Assembly: GCA_027972325.1 (NCBI GenBank)
Contig: JAPMOS010000001.1
Coordinates: 715,001-779,000, forward strand
Direction: 5' to 3'
DNA length: 64,000 nucleotides
Origin: Paratrimastix pyriformis
Lineage: Eukaryota; Preaxostyla; Paratrimastigidae
Position 1 is the stretch's first letter, and each line of letters opens with the position of its first letter. Made by a program: the position numbers and the translations under genes. The notes beneath the pieces are model-generated. The model did no database searches, was not told the origin of the DNA, and saw only the letters and a list, made by a program, of their open reading frames with translations. Of the stretch, positions 46,701-58,500 are shown piece after piece.

Positions 46701-47299
46701 GAGTGAAAGTCGGGCGGAAACCGGGAGGCGGGGATGAGCCGATGACGGATGGAGTGGCAGAGGAGGGGAGGGTGCGGGGTGGGGGCGGGCGGGTGCGGAC
46801 GGGCTCCCAGGTGGTGGGCAGGGCCGCGTTGGCGCGCTTGGCGGCCTCGTTGATGGTGCGGGCGCATTCGACCAGCTTCTCGGCGTCCTCGGGGTTGGCG
46901 GGCCGGGGCAGCTGGCCCCCGAAGCGCTGGGTGTAGGCGTACAGGGCCCGGACGAAGAGGTGCAGGGTGCCGGGCCGGTTGAGGCCCATCTTGCGGAAGT
47001 CCACCTCGAGCAGCTGCTGGGGCAGGTCGCCCAGCTTGGGGCACCGGAAGGGCGCCACCACCGAGTCGGACAGGGAGCTCATCGACATGCGCAGGGGCAC
47101 CTTGTGGGCCACCACCTGGCCGCTGCCGTAGACGTGGGCCCCCAGGGTGCGCCCGTCGACGGGGTGGAAGCCCTCGACCTCGTTGCCCTCCTCCAGGACG
47201 AAGGTGATCTTAGTCGTCTCCCCGACCCGGTACCGGCCCGTGTTCAGCGACTCGCAGCCCCGCACCTCGGTGAAGTGGATCGGGTCGCCTGCATGGGCA

Positions 47300-47333
<34 letters not shown>

Positions 47334-48289
47334 ACGTGAGACCAAGGGGGAGGAGGGGAGGGCAGCCAGAGGAGGGGCGGATGCGTGTGTGGGGAGAACC
47401 TCCAAGGGGGGGGGGGGGGGGGTGGCGGACCGGTCTGGAAGGGCATCCCGGCGGCGGTGGACTCCTCAGCCAGAGTCACGATGCACTTCGCGTCGTTCGA
47501 GATCATGGACACGGTGCCCTGGGCGGCAGGAAGTCCGTCCTGATCCTCCACGGTGTGGATGGGGCCAAAGTCCGAGAAGGCGAACGCCACCGGGCCGGCA
47601 GAGCAGGCCATCAGGAAGGTGATGGGCCGGTGCTGGTGACGGCAGAACTCGTTCAGCAGGCACAGCTCGATAAATGAGTGCGCGAGGGGGTCAGCAATAA
47701 CGACGCACCCGAAGCAGTACTTCTCAATCAGCGCAGGAGTCAGAGGCTCGGTTGCGGCTGGAGATCTGATCGGTGAGTTTGTCGAAAACTGAGGAGGGCC
47801 AGACCAAGAACCTCGACATAGCTATTCAGCTCACGGAGGCGAGGCAGGCAAGCCTCCGCACGAGGACGTTGGGCTTGGACGTCGGCCTCAGTCAGATAGA
47901 ACTGGCTGGAGAGATCGGTCCACCGAGCGGGGGTGGGATCATGAATCACAACCTACAAGACGCAAACGAAGAACGAAAGACTCAGCGAACCATGATCGTT
48001 CATCGGGCGCAGACCTTGGCCACACCGGCGAGAATGACGTTCTTGGCGATCTCGACACCGACGCCAGTCATACCGACAATGAGGACGGAGAGATGCTATG
48101 AATAAAACGGAATGGATCCGAAAGAGGGTTAACCGGCGGTGAGCAGGGGGTATTGGTATGATCGACGAAAAAAGTGCGAACCTGCATCCGCTTCTGTGCC
48201 TCAATACCAAGGGTAGCAATCTGCCGCGAGTAGAGGTCCGTATCAACATCGCCGACCTTTGTCTTGACCTGGAAAGTCGTGAGATCCAT
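43731..48289 (-). CDS. UBA1: Ubiquitin-activating enzyme E1 (UBA1-type)
   Basis: E1 adenylates ubiquitin and passes it to E2 enzymes. The order is canonical. First is [20 protein letters not shown], then the inactive adenylation half ([20 protein letters not shown]), then [13 protein letters not shown] and [20 protein letters not shown]. The active ATP-binding half follows ([37 protein letters not shown]). Next come [19 protein letters not shown] and the catalytic cysteine in VPMCTIR (Cys codon 45779-45781) joined across an intron to [12 protein letters not shown]. Last is a ubiquitin-fold end ([20 protein letters not shown]) finishing TPDVVVVLH. The first exons are 48289-48182, 48095-48015 and 47952 onward; several introns begin GTCCGC or GTCTGC. 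An in-frame ATG at 48364 is an alternative start. Divergent from the CH-domain gene. Confidence 0.93.
45659..45751. repeat. (GGGCCA)n in an E1 intron
   Basis: Fifteen or so perfect hexamers, GGGCCA, lie in the intron that splits the E1 catalytic-cysteine motif (about 45771-45570). The sense strand reads TGGCCC. Confidence 0.94.
47304..47331. repeat. G-run in an E1 intron
   Basis: About 27 consecutive G (C on the sense strand) follow the exon carrying the E1 first catalytic-half region. A second G-run lies at about 47406-47422 in the same intron. Confidence 0.9.
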
Positions 48290-48364
48290 GAATGTGGTGT
48301 GGGGTTTGACTCCGGGGTTCGTGAGGAGTTTTGGCTCGCCTTTCCTTTCCTTTCTGTTCTGCAT

Positions 48365-49178
48365 CCCCTCCTTCCTCGTGTTGGAGGACCCGAGAGAACT
48401 TGGATGTGAATGATTTATTAGAGAAGAACGGAAACCAGCTTTTTTTCGCTTTCTGAACCCGCCATTTTTGGATGTTTCTGGGTGTTTTGGGTTTTTGAGA
48501 AAGCGGGTTTCAGCCGCTGCACCCGCTTTTTTTGGGCCTTCTGGGTGTCGCGCCCGCTGCGCCCGCTGCCCCTGCGTGCCTTTGACATGCCGCTTGGTGG
48601 TCGGCGAGGGGGAGGTCTTGGGGAGGAGGCGTCCCGGAGAAGCGAAAAGCTGAAAAAGCGAGTAACCCGCTTTTAGCTACTTTCGCTGCCCCAGCTTACC
48701 GTTTTCAGTTATTTTATTACATCGACGTAATTTAGAACACCGCCCCGAAAAACTGGCCCGCAGAGAAAACATGCGCTGGGGGGGGGGGGGGGGGGGATGC
48801 TGCGCGCGAGTGAGGCGGGTCGGCAAACTTGCCTATTTCCCACTCAATTGACTGCGCGTAGGTGGTGGGGGGGGGGGGGGGATAATGGTATGCGCCGGTA
48901 TGTCAGCCCTCCCCCTCCCCCCACTCCCACCCACCCAACGACGCCTGTGGTAGTCGCAGCCACGGCGATGGGAGAAGAAAGCGCGAAACGCGGCGACGGA
49001 GCGTCACATGAACGCGCCATGTCAATAAATGTCAGGGTAAACCAAAGAGGAAACAAGGACTCCGCACGCGAATCAAGATAGGAAGGTCTTCAGGCGAGAT
49101 CGAGAAGAGGCGAGACGATGAGAGATTCCAACCCCAAAGGTCCGATAAACTCGCTCGGGACAGTTCGCTTTTTTTGTG
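48365..49178. other. Divergent intergenic region between E1 and the CH-domain gene
   Basis: About 800 bases without a supportable gene. It has T-rich tracts (48430-48530), two G-runs (about 48779-48796 and 48867-48880) and a C-rich stretch (48907-48940). GAGATCGAGAAGAGGCGAGA lies close to the downstream start. Short open frames here are not conserved-looking. Presumably it holds both promoters. Confidence 0.6.
48648..48679. other. Imperfect hairpin
   Basis: AGCTGAAAAAGCG and CGCTTTTAGCT form an imperfect stem of about 11 pairs around a short AGTAACC-type loop, within the E1/CH-domain intergenic region. Its role is unknown; it could be a regulatory palindrome or the end of an unannotated transcript. 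Confidence 0.35.
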
Positions 49179-52100
49179 ATGGAACTGCCTGCCCCCCTTT
49201 ATAAGTGGCTCAGAAAATTTGAAGTCGTCCCAACACTCGTTCCTGCTCGCGGCAAGCCAGTGTATGATGTGGATCTCGCAACAAAGCAACAATTTGAGAA
49301 TGGCCTTCTTTTTTTCGATCTGGTTTTGAAACTTCTGGAAAAGTTTTCTCCGGAGGCCTTGGCATCTGCGTCTCAGCTAAAACTGCAAAATTCTCAAACT
49401 CCCTTGATTAAGCTGCAAAATTGGAACCAACTGTTATCCCTTCTTTCTCGCTACTTCGCTATCGAGGTCGATGCCGACAACAAGGCGCTGATTCTTGCTG
49501 ACGGTCTGTTTCCGCTTAATTCTTTGGTCATTTCTTCTGGTCTTCAGAGCCATCCACGATTGTACATGTTTTGAGCATGATCCATGAGTCGAGCGCCCGT
49601 CTCGAGCAACAACGTCTGCTCCGTGCCCCTGAATTCTGTTTTCACCCTCTCCTCAAAGCTCTCGTGTCTCAGCGGAGCTCGGCCGCCCACTTGGCGCCGA
49701 GCGACATGAGCTCCGAGACGAGTGAGCCCTTCCGGCCCTCGGTGATGGGCGGCTCGCTCAAGGGGGACCGGCTCGACGAGATCCTCATCCAGAACACACA
49801 CACCTGCATGGACCTCCTGGTGCTCATTGTCGAGAAGAGTCTAGAGGTCTGCCTGTCCCCGGTGCGCCCGCATGCGGATCATGACCCGCCCCTGCGCGCA
49901 GCTCGACACCAAATCGGCCGTGTCCCTTCTGACCACCCGGCTGAGCGCCTTCCACGACCTGGCCCTGACCGGCATCGACCACGGCACTCCCATGCCCCCC
50001 GGGACCGACCCTGCCGAGGCCCGCCGTGCCGGGTCCGCCTGAGTGCCCTCAACCCGGTGCCCCCCCCCCCCCCCACCCCCACCCCCCACCCCGAATCCCC
50101 TCCACCCACCGTCTCCTCCCCACTGCCTCACTCCACCCGGCCGGGGTGCTAACAGATTCGCTCGAATTGTGCGAGTCTTCACGCTCCTGCGGACCCACGC
50201 CCCCACCGTCATCGGGCTGGCCCTGCCCGACCCCTCCGTGCTGGGCTTCGTCCTGCAGTGCGTCGCCACCGGGTCTGCGGGCTGCTGCCCTGGACCATCC
50301 CACCCCTCCAGCCGGCGGCACCCGTCGCCCACCATGCCCCCGCTTATTGGGTGTCACTTCGATGCCCGCTGCCCTCGGCCGGGTCTCCTCACCTCTCCAT
50401 CTTCTTCCGGGGGCATCTCGGGGCTGCGCTCATGGGGGCAGCCTGCTCTCCGAGGATCTGCCCGTGTGCGTGGCATGCGCCAAGGCCCTGCACAGGCTCG
50501 CCCGCTGCGCCAACGACAACGGCCAGGGCCTGGCCGAGAGCATCTGGAACTGGTCGATCATCCCGCTCGTCCCGCTCCAGACCCCTGCCCACCACTCAGG
50601 GTGCAAGTCGTGTGGGAAATGGCCCTGATACCGTGGCTTCGTGTGGGTGGTGGTCCCTGGGGTGGGCGGGGGGACAGGTTCATCGGGCCCTATGGGGGAC
50701 TGACGCTGTGCATCGACGCCCTGGAGCGCTTCCTGCCACCCGCCCCGACCAGCCTGCTGCCCATCTACCGGACCATCTTCGCGGCCCGCCAGAAGACGCC
50801 CCCGCCGCTCGCCGGGGGGGCCGACGAGGCCTGGCCGGGTCAGGCCGACTTCGCTGCGCTGGCCCCCTCGGTGGCCATGCTGCTGGCCACCTTCGGGGCC
50901 AACAACCTCTTCGTGCTCTTCGCCAAGCAGCTCCTGGGGGCCATGCGGGGCGACCCCGTCCGCTACATGACCTTCGTCGAGCCGCTGCTGGTCGGCCCCC
51001 CTCCCCGTCCCCCGCCTCTTCCCGTCCTCTCTTCCTCGTGGCTCCCCCTCCCCTCCCCCGGACCAAGTCGAAGGAGACCCCGAATGGCAGCTGCTCCGCA
51101 TTTTCCGATGCCCGTCTCAGGGTCTGATTTCTGTTTTGCTTTCCCCGCTGGGCCGCCGCCGCTCCTCAGCCCCACCTGGCCCAGCTGCCTGACGTCAACG
51201 CCCTTGTGACGGCCGGCGCGGTGGCCGCCCTGGCCGAGTACGCCATCCGCCACGGGGCTGGTCCGCCTCGCTGCCCGCCTCTACCATCACCCACCGCCCT
51301 GCCTTGCGTTGCCCACCAACCGGCCCAGCCTCACGGGGCTGCTTCCTCCGTATGGGGTACCTCCCGCTGCCCCCCCCCCCCCCCCCCCCCAGTGCCTCGG
51401 GTCTCCGAGCAGCTGGCCTCGCTGGCCCTGCTGGCCCAGTGCTGGATCCTCTTTCCCGACCAGGTCGGCCCCCGCCAATCCCCGCCATCCCCGCTCCCCG
51501 CCATCCATCCCCGCCATCCCCGCCATCCCCGCTCACCTCGCTGCTGGCTGCCGCTCCATGGCCGGGACGGGCGGGCGGGCGGGCGGGGCGGATGGTGCAG
51601 ATCGAGGAGCACGAGGACCGGCTGCAGCAGGTGGTGGCCATGCTGAAGGCCCACAGCCACAGCACCCACCCGGACATCTGGGCCCACGCGGGGGCCCGCT
51701 GCGCACAGCTGCTGCGCCACTTCCTGACGACCGAGAGCCCCTTCGGCCCGCTGGTCTTCCGGCAGCTGGTGGCCCTGGTGGCCGGGCCGCCCACCCTGAC
51801 GGCCGCCCGGCTGGCCCAGGAGGGGTCCCCCGACCCGGGTCCGGCCCTGCCCCCCGACCAGCGCCGCATCCTGGAGGAGACCCTCTACGGCTGGGTCCTG
51901 GCCGACCTGGCCGACCTCGTCCGGGCCGTGCCCAGCCTGCCCGTCTCGCCCCTGGGCATCATGGTCATCCGGTCTGCCCGGCCCCACCGTCCCCCACCCC
52001 CCGCCCCTCGCGGACATGTCATGCCCCCATGCCCCGGCCGCTTGGGGGGAAGACGGGGATGCGCTGCTGCTGCTCACCACCACCCGTGGTCCGCCTCGGT

Positions 52101-55100
52101 CGGTGGGACCCCCTCCTTCTGGACAGGCGAATCGAAAGCCCCCCGCCGGCCCTCAGGCTCGCCGACCTCACGCTGACGGACGCCTTCGCCCTGCACCCGC
52201 GCTTCAGTCAGCCGCGCCTCCCCCCCGCCGCCCGTAGACGCCCTGCCCCTCCTCGCCCTCACCGCTGCCGTTTCCCCTGTCTTCCCCTCCCTCACCACCC
52301 CCGCAGCCGTCCAGACGGGGACCCCCCTGGCGGAGGCCCTGCTGGCGCTGGTGCTGCGCTCGTCGACCTCGGCGCCCCTGACGGCTGACCCCAGCGGCCC
52401 GGGTGCGCCCCCGCCGCCGCCGCCGCCGGTCGATCCGTCCCTGGCCAGCGAGGCGGTCGGGCCCATCCTGACCCTCCTCCACCGCTTCGGGGGCGAGGTC
52501 AGTCCCCCCTCGCGCACCTCACCCTGCGGGGTTGCCACCACCAGCGCCGCCGTTCACAGTGTGTCGCCATCCTGGGATTTGCCCCTCATCCCCTCCCTCC
52601 CGCCCCGCCCCGCTGCCCGCAGCCCGAGCTTGGGCCCATCGTGACGGCCTTCCTGGCCAACGGGCTGCACGTGCTGCTGCTGCACGTGCCGGGGGCCATG
52701 CGCGTGCCGGCCCCGACGCCCTGCCCCCACCCGACGCCCCTGCTGGACCTGGTCCTGGCCAACAACGTCTCGGCCCTGCAGACGGCCGCCCTGGCGGGGG
52801 CCGAGGCGGGCAGCCGGCTGGTGGGGGCGGGCCTGGGAGTCCTGGTCGAGACCATCGTCCGCCTGGGCGCCCTCGGGCCGGCCGTGGCCGTGTCCCGGCT
52901 GGTGCGCGGGTACCTCAGCAGCCAGCAGCGGGCCGAGGGAGCCCACGACCACCCCTGCTCCACCGACGACCACCCCCATCGGGCCACCGTCGCCCGGGAG
53001 CTCCTCGAGCGGGTCGCTCTCGACGAGGAGGGCCCCGAGGTCCCCGAGACTGTCCCCTCGCCCCAGGTCCGGCGGCTCACCACCGTGCGGGGGAGGCGGC
53101 GGCGGCCTGCACATCCCCACCCCCACCCCCACCCACCCCCTCACCCCGTCCCTGGGATCCGTCTTGGGCGCAGGCTGACGCGACCCCGGCCCTCGTGCCC
53201 GCCCGCTCGGCCTCGCCGCCCCAGCCCAGCGCCCGCTCCACCAAACCCTCCGGCCGCCCCGCCCCCGCCCCTGCGCCCACCGCCTCGACCTCGATCGCCT
53301 CCCAGCGCAAATCCACCCGCCGTGCCTCCCCCCCTGCCCCCGCCCCCGCCCCCGCCCCTCCCCGTCCTCACCCGAGCCCGAGCCCGAGCCCGAGCCGACG
53401 GCCCCCTCGGCGCGCAGCTCGAAGAGTTGGCAGCCCGCGGCACCCGCGGCTCCACCGGCCAGGCAGCCGCCACTCGCCGAGGCCGCCGCCCCCCCGCCGG
53501 CGCCCCGGGCCCCCGCGCTCCCCGCCAGCAACAGCCAGCCAGGGAGGAGCCTGCAGCGCTGCTCCCCCAGCCGAGCCAGCGGTCCGTTGGGGCCACCCGC
53601 AAGGGGGCTGCAGATTGGGGTGGCGGTGCGATGGAGAGAGGAGAAGTGCAGTGCGGTGCGGTGCAGAGGAGGGCCGTCGGGGCTCATGCCTCTGCGTGCC
53701 TTTTCCCCGCCCTCCAGCAAGGCGCCTCTTCCTCCAACCGCCGCTCCGGCACCCGTCGGGTCGCCCGGGTCGCAGCCGCCCTCGGTCCGCGCCTCCCAGG
53801 CCAGCGAAGAGCCGTCCTCCGTCAGCGAGCGGGGCGCCCGGGTGGTCGAAGAGGCCCGCCGGAAACGCCTCGAACGGTCGACTTCGTGCGCGTGCCCCTT
53901 CCCCCTCCTCCTCCTCCTCCCGACTGACCGGTGGGGCACTCTGGGGGGTGGGAACAGGGAAGCCGAGAAGGCTCGCCAGGAGGCCGCCCAGCAGGAGGCC
54001 GAGAACAAGCAGCGCGAGAAGGAGCGCGAGCGGCGGGTCTGCCGCCCCTCTTCAGTCCGCCGCTCGGAGCTCACGATCCTCTGTGCGGCCTCTTGCTCCT
54101 CTCCCTCCAGGACCGGCTGGCCCGGCAGCGAGCCCAGAAGCTGATGGAGCAGCAGGAAGCTGCGGGCCCCGACAGCCCCTCAACCTCAGCCGCCCCTGCG
54201 GTCCATGCGCCTGTCCCAGCCCCTGCCCCGGCCGCTGCAGGGGCACCCGGCGGGGGAGATGCGGCCGCCAAGAGCGCGCACGACCTGCACCTTGAGCGGA
54301 TCCAGGCCCAGAAGGAGCTCGAGGCCCTCCGCGCCATGCAACAGAGCGCAGACAGGCGCCACCGTATGCAGCAGCGCAAACAGGCCAACGCGACCCTCCT
54401 CCAGGTCGGACGACCCTCTCCCCTCCGCAGCTCTGCGCCCTCTCTCTCGGATGTGACCCACTGGCTCACCACACACACCCTCCGGTGGGGCACGCCGGGC
54501 ACGTGCGCATCTGCAGAAGCACCACGAGGACCTGGTGCGCCAGGCGGCCGAGAAGGCGGCCCGGGAGGCCGAGGATGCGGCCCTGCAGAAGGAGCGTGAG
54601 GAGAAGCGCAAGCAGCGCGAGCAGGCCGAGCAGAACGCCCGGAAGGCCATGATCGAGGAGTACAAGCGCAGGATGGCCGAGGAGCAAGCCGTCTGCTCCC
54701 CCTTCGCTGCGACGGGGCGCCTTGCCTCGCCCTGGGTGGATTGAGGGTTCCCCCGGATTGGTCTTGATCCGGCGGTTGCGGTGTGGTGGGTTTTCCTTCC
54801 TCGACAGCGCGAGCGGCAGGATCGCGAGAAAGCCGAGGCAGAGCTCGCCGCGGCGCGGCGCAGGGCCATCGAAGAATTCAAGAAGCGCAGGCAGGTCCGC
54901 TCCTCCTCCAGGTGACCATCGATCCCCAAATTTGGCTCGCAGGACCGCAAGGACGAGGAGCGGCAGATGGTGGATGACGTCAACACGGCTCTGGACAAGC
55001 ACCCCCACCAGCTCGCACGCCGCCACAGGGGCGCGACCAGTCCTCCCAAGGCCCAGCCCGCTGAAGCTGTGGATGGCTCGCCAGCCCCGGCCGCCGCCAC

Positions 55101-55467
55101 CCCCCCTGCCGCCGCCACCCCCCCTGCCGCCGAAGGCCCCGACCCCGAGCAGGTGCTGCATGACCTGCAGCAGAGCGTCGACGCCATGCATGCGGCCCTT
55201 CAACTTGACGAGGGCTTGTCATCAGGCACGACCGTGTCCGCCCCACCGCCCCCCGATGCGGCCGCTCCAGAAGCGGTTGCTCCGGCTTCCACTGCACCGG
55301 CACCAATCCAGGCTCAAGGTGAACCTCCAACGCAAGTGGACGGGCCGTTGATGCCCAGCGAGCCGACTGTTCTGCCGACAGAGCCCGCCCCGGCGGAAAT
55401 GGCCGAAGTCCCGCCCCCTCCTATCGCCCCGATGCCATTATCAGATCAGGATCAACCACAAGCGTAA
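49179..55467 (+). CDS. CH (CLAMP/SPEF1-type)-domain, helical-repeat and coiled-coil protein
   Basis: The ATG at 49179 starts MELPAPLYKWLRKFEVVP. An approximately 110-residue segment follows (FENGLLFFDLVLKLLEKFS, LIKLQNWNQLLSLLSRYF) with the calponin-homology pattern of the DUF1042/CLAMP group found in SPATA4, SPEF1 and SPEF2. From about 49700 to 52950, exons encode Leu/Ala-rich helical repeats of ARM/HEAT appearance. From about 53800 to 54970 come Glu/Lys/Arg-rich coiled-coil exons (EAEKARQEAAQQEAENKQRE, REEKRKQREQAEQNARKAM). The tail is Pro/Ala-rich and ends LSDQDQPQA. The domains suggest a cytoskeletal or axonemal protein, but I do not recognise an exact orthologue. Many introns separate the parts, several beginning GTCTGC or GTCCGC. 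The 53100-53600 stretch (Pro/Ser-rich) is either exon or intron. That this is one gene rather than two is inferred from continuous strand and composition. Confidence 0.55.
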
Positions 55468-55555
55468 TTTTCTATGTATAGAATTGTTTTTGCAACTCGA
55501 ACGATCAAAAAATGAGCGCAAGGAATGCTCCCTAAAATTCAATGAACAATTCCGG
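55468..55555. other. Short promoter gap before DHX8
   Basis: 88 AT-rich bases separate the CH/coiled-coil stop from the DHX8 start. They include AATGAGCG and AAAATTCAATG-like AT patches. The gap must hold both a 3' end and a promoter. Confidence 0.5.
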
Positions 55556-58500
55556 ATGTCTCAATATCCCTGGAGGTCAATGGATCGGCTCGCCCGGCTC
55601 AGCCTCGTCAACAAAGTCGTTTCTGAGCTCCAGCACCACAGAAAGGTTTGGTGAAAAGGACTATTGATTTTGTCTCACACATATCGCACAAATAGGAACC
55701 TGACAAGGACCTAGCTGAATTTATCGTCCATCTCGCAGAGGAATCCCATGATTTGTCATCATTTCAAGCAAACCTCCAAGAAAATGATTGCGACTTTGAG
55801 CCAGAGCTGATATCCATTCTCTGGAATGTCATTGAAAAGATGAGTTCCATCTCTCAGACTGTTGCTGCAGTCGAGAGGTCAGCTGCCACAGCAGCTCTGC
55901 CATCTAGCATCCCTGCAACCGCAGCTGCTGCCGCGGAAGCAGATGCCGCCAGGAAGCACGGCCGCGATGGCGCCATGGCTGATGGGGGGCGCAAGCAGCC
56001 TCGGTCAGGTGAGAGGTCACCTCGCGGCGGCGAGCATGGAGCTGGATTCGATGAAGATTCAGGCTTCCGGGTGGGTTGTGGGAGCAGTGGCTTCAACTGG
56101 GAGGCCGGTGATGAACGCGAGGAGCGCCACATTGTTCCCCCACGGCGGGAGCACCAGCCGGACGACGAGGCTCCTGTGAAGTATAAGATTTATCGGGGTC
56201 GGATCCGGGACATTAAGCAATTTGGCGCGTTTGTTGAAATCTACGGTATCAAGGGGCGCAAGCAAGGTCTGCCCACACTCCCCCCCCGGCCCAGGCGGGG
56301 CTTAGACTCCTTTGCCACAGGTATGGTGCACAATACCGACAAGCCGAAGGGGGCTGACTTCCGGATGAACGCCGATGTTTGGGTGAAGGTCGTGGCCTGC
56401 GCGGGCAGCAGGATCTCCCTCACCATGCGCGAGGTCGACCAGAGCACCGGCGATGATCTCTTCCCCCGCAGCGCAACCGGTGAGTCCGGGCCTGATGCAG
56501 CCAACCCCTCGGGGCCGAGCCACAGCGGGGTCGTCGTCGACGACGACCCGACGACGAGGGGCCCCAGGCGCCGCCTGCCATCGCCCGAGCGCTGGGAACT
56601 CAACCAGCTCCTCAAGGCCGGCGTCGTCCCGGCCCAGGACCTGCCCGGCTTCGACCCCGATCAGGGCGTGTTGGCCGAGGCCGATGTGGACGAGGAGGAC
56701 GTCGAGGTTGAATTGAACGAGAACGAGCCGGCCTTCCTCAAGGGACAGACCCAGCGGGCTGTCAACCTCTCCCCAATCAGAGTCCGTCCCCCGCCCTTAC
56801 GGAACCCGAGCCTTGATCTCGACTGCCCCCCCACACACACACACGCACACACACACGCACAGACACACACAGACACACACGCCGCCACGCCAAGCCACTC
56901 TAACTCCACGCCACTCTAACTCCACTCATCGCCGCCCTCTCCAAACGTCATCCTCTTCCAGGTGATCCCCGTCCCTCAGGGCACCATGCACCGGGCGGCC
57001 ATGACCCAGAGCGGGCTCGTGAAGGAGCGCAAGATCCAGCAGGAGGCCCAGCGGAACGCCATGCTCGACTCGATCCCCAAGGATCTCAACCGCGGCTGGG
57101 TGGACCCCATGCCCGAGGCCAACGAGCGCCACATCGCCCAGGAGCTCCGCGGTATCGGTCCGCCATCCACCAGCCCCCGCCACCCGCGCCCCGTCGTTGT
57201 GTGTCTGGCTGCGCTCGCTCCATCGGGCTGCCTGCTCTGCTCTGCTCCGGTCATCATCGGTTAACTCTCCCCCAGGTTTGATGGGCAGCGAGCTGCCCGA
57301 GTGGAAGCGGGCCTCGATGGGGGAGCGGCCCAGCTTCGGCAAGTTCAGCAAGAAGCCCATCAAGGAGCAGCGCGAGGAGCTGCCCATCTACCGCTTCCGG
57401 GCGGACATCCTGCGGGCCCTGACCCAGAACCAGATGCTCATCGTCATCGGCGAGACCGGCTCGGGCAAGACCACCCAGATGACCCAGTACCTGGCCGAGG
57501 AGGGCTACGCGGCCCGCGGCAGGATCGGCTGCACCCAGCCCCGCCGTGTGGCGGCCAGCTCGGTGGCCAAGCGTGTCGCCGAGGAGTTCGGCTGCCGGCT
57601 GGGCGAGGAGGTCGGCTACAGCATCCGTTTCGAGGACTGCACCGGCCCCGACACAATCATTAAGTCTGTCGCCCGGCTCCGCGCCCCCGGCATCCTCCCC
57701 TCTCGACTCTCGCTGACCTCTTCGGCGCGCCCTGCCCCCCCCAGGTACATGACCGATGGTATGCTGCTGCGCGAGTGCCTGGCGGACCGGGACCTGAGCA
57801 GCTACTCGGTGATCATGCTCGACGAGGCCCACGAACGCACCATCCACACGGACGTCCTGTTCGGGCTGGTCAAGGACTGCTGCAGGCGGCGGCCCGACCT
57901 CAAGCTGATCGTCACCTCGGCCACCCTGGACGCCGAGAAGTTCTCGGCCTACTTCAACAACTGCCCCATCTTCACCATCCCCGGGCGCACCCACCCCGTG
58001 GAGATCTTGTCTGTTCGCGCCCCACCACCCCACCACCCCCGCCCCACGCGCACCACCCGCCCGATTGTCTCGTCTCATGCCCCCCCCCCCGCCTGCTTTC
58101 CCTTGACCTTATGCCCGTGCAGCTACGCGAAGGAGCCCGAGGCGGACTACCTGGACGCGGCCCTGGTGACGGTCATGCAGATCCACCTGACCGAGCAGCC
58201 GGGCGACATCCTGCTCTTCCTGACGGGCCAGGAGGAGATCGACACCAGCTGCGAGATCCTCTACGAGCGCATGAAGGCCCTCGGGTCCCGGGTGCCCAAG
58301 CTGATCATCCTGCCCGTCTACTCGGCCCTGCCCTCGGAGGTGCAGACCCGCATCTTCGACCCGGCCCCCCCGGGCACCCGCAAGTGCATCCTGGCCACCA
58401 ACATCGCCGAGGCCTCGCTGACCATCGACGGCATCAAGTTTGTCGTCGACCCGGGCTTCGCCAAGCAGAACTGCTTCAACCCCCGCCTCGGGATGGACTC

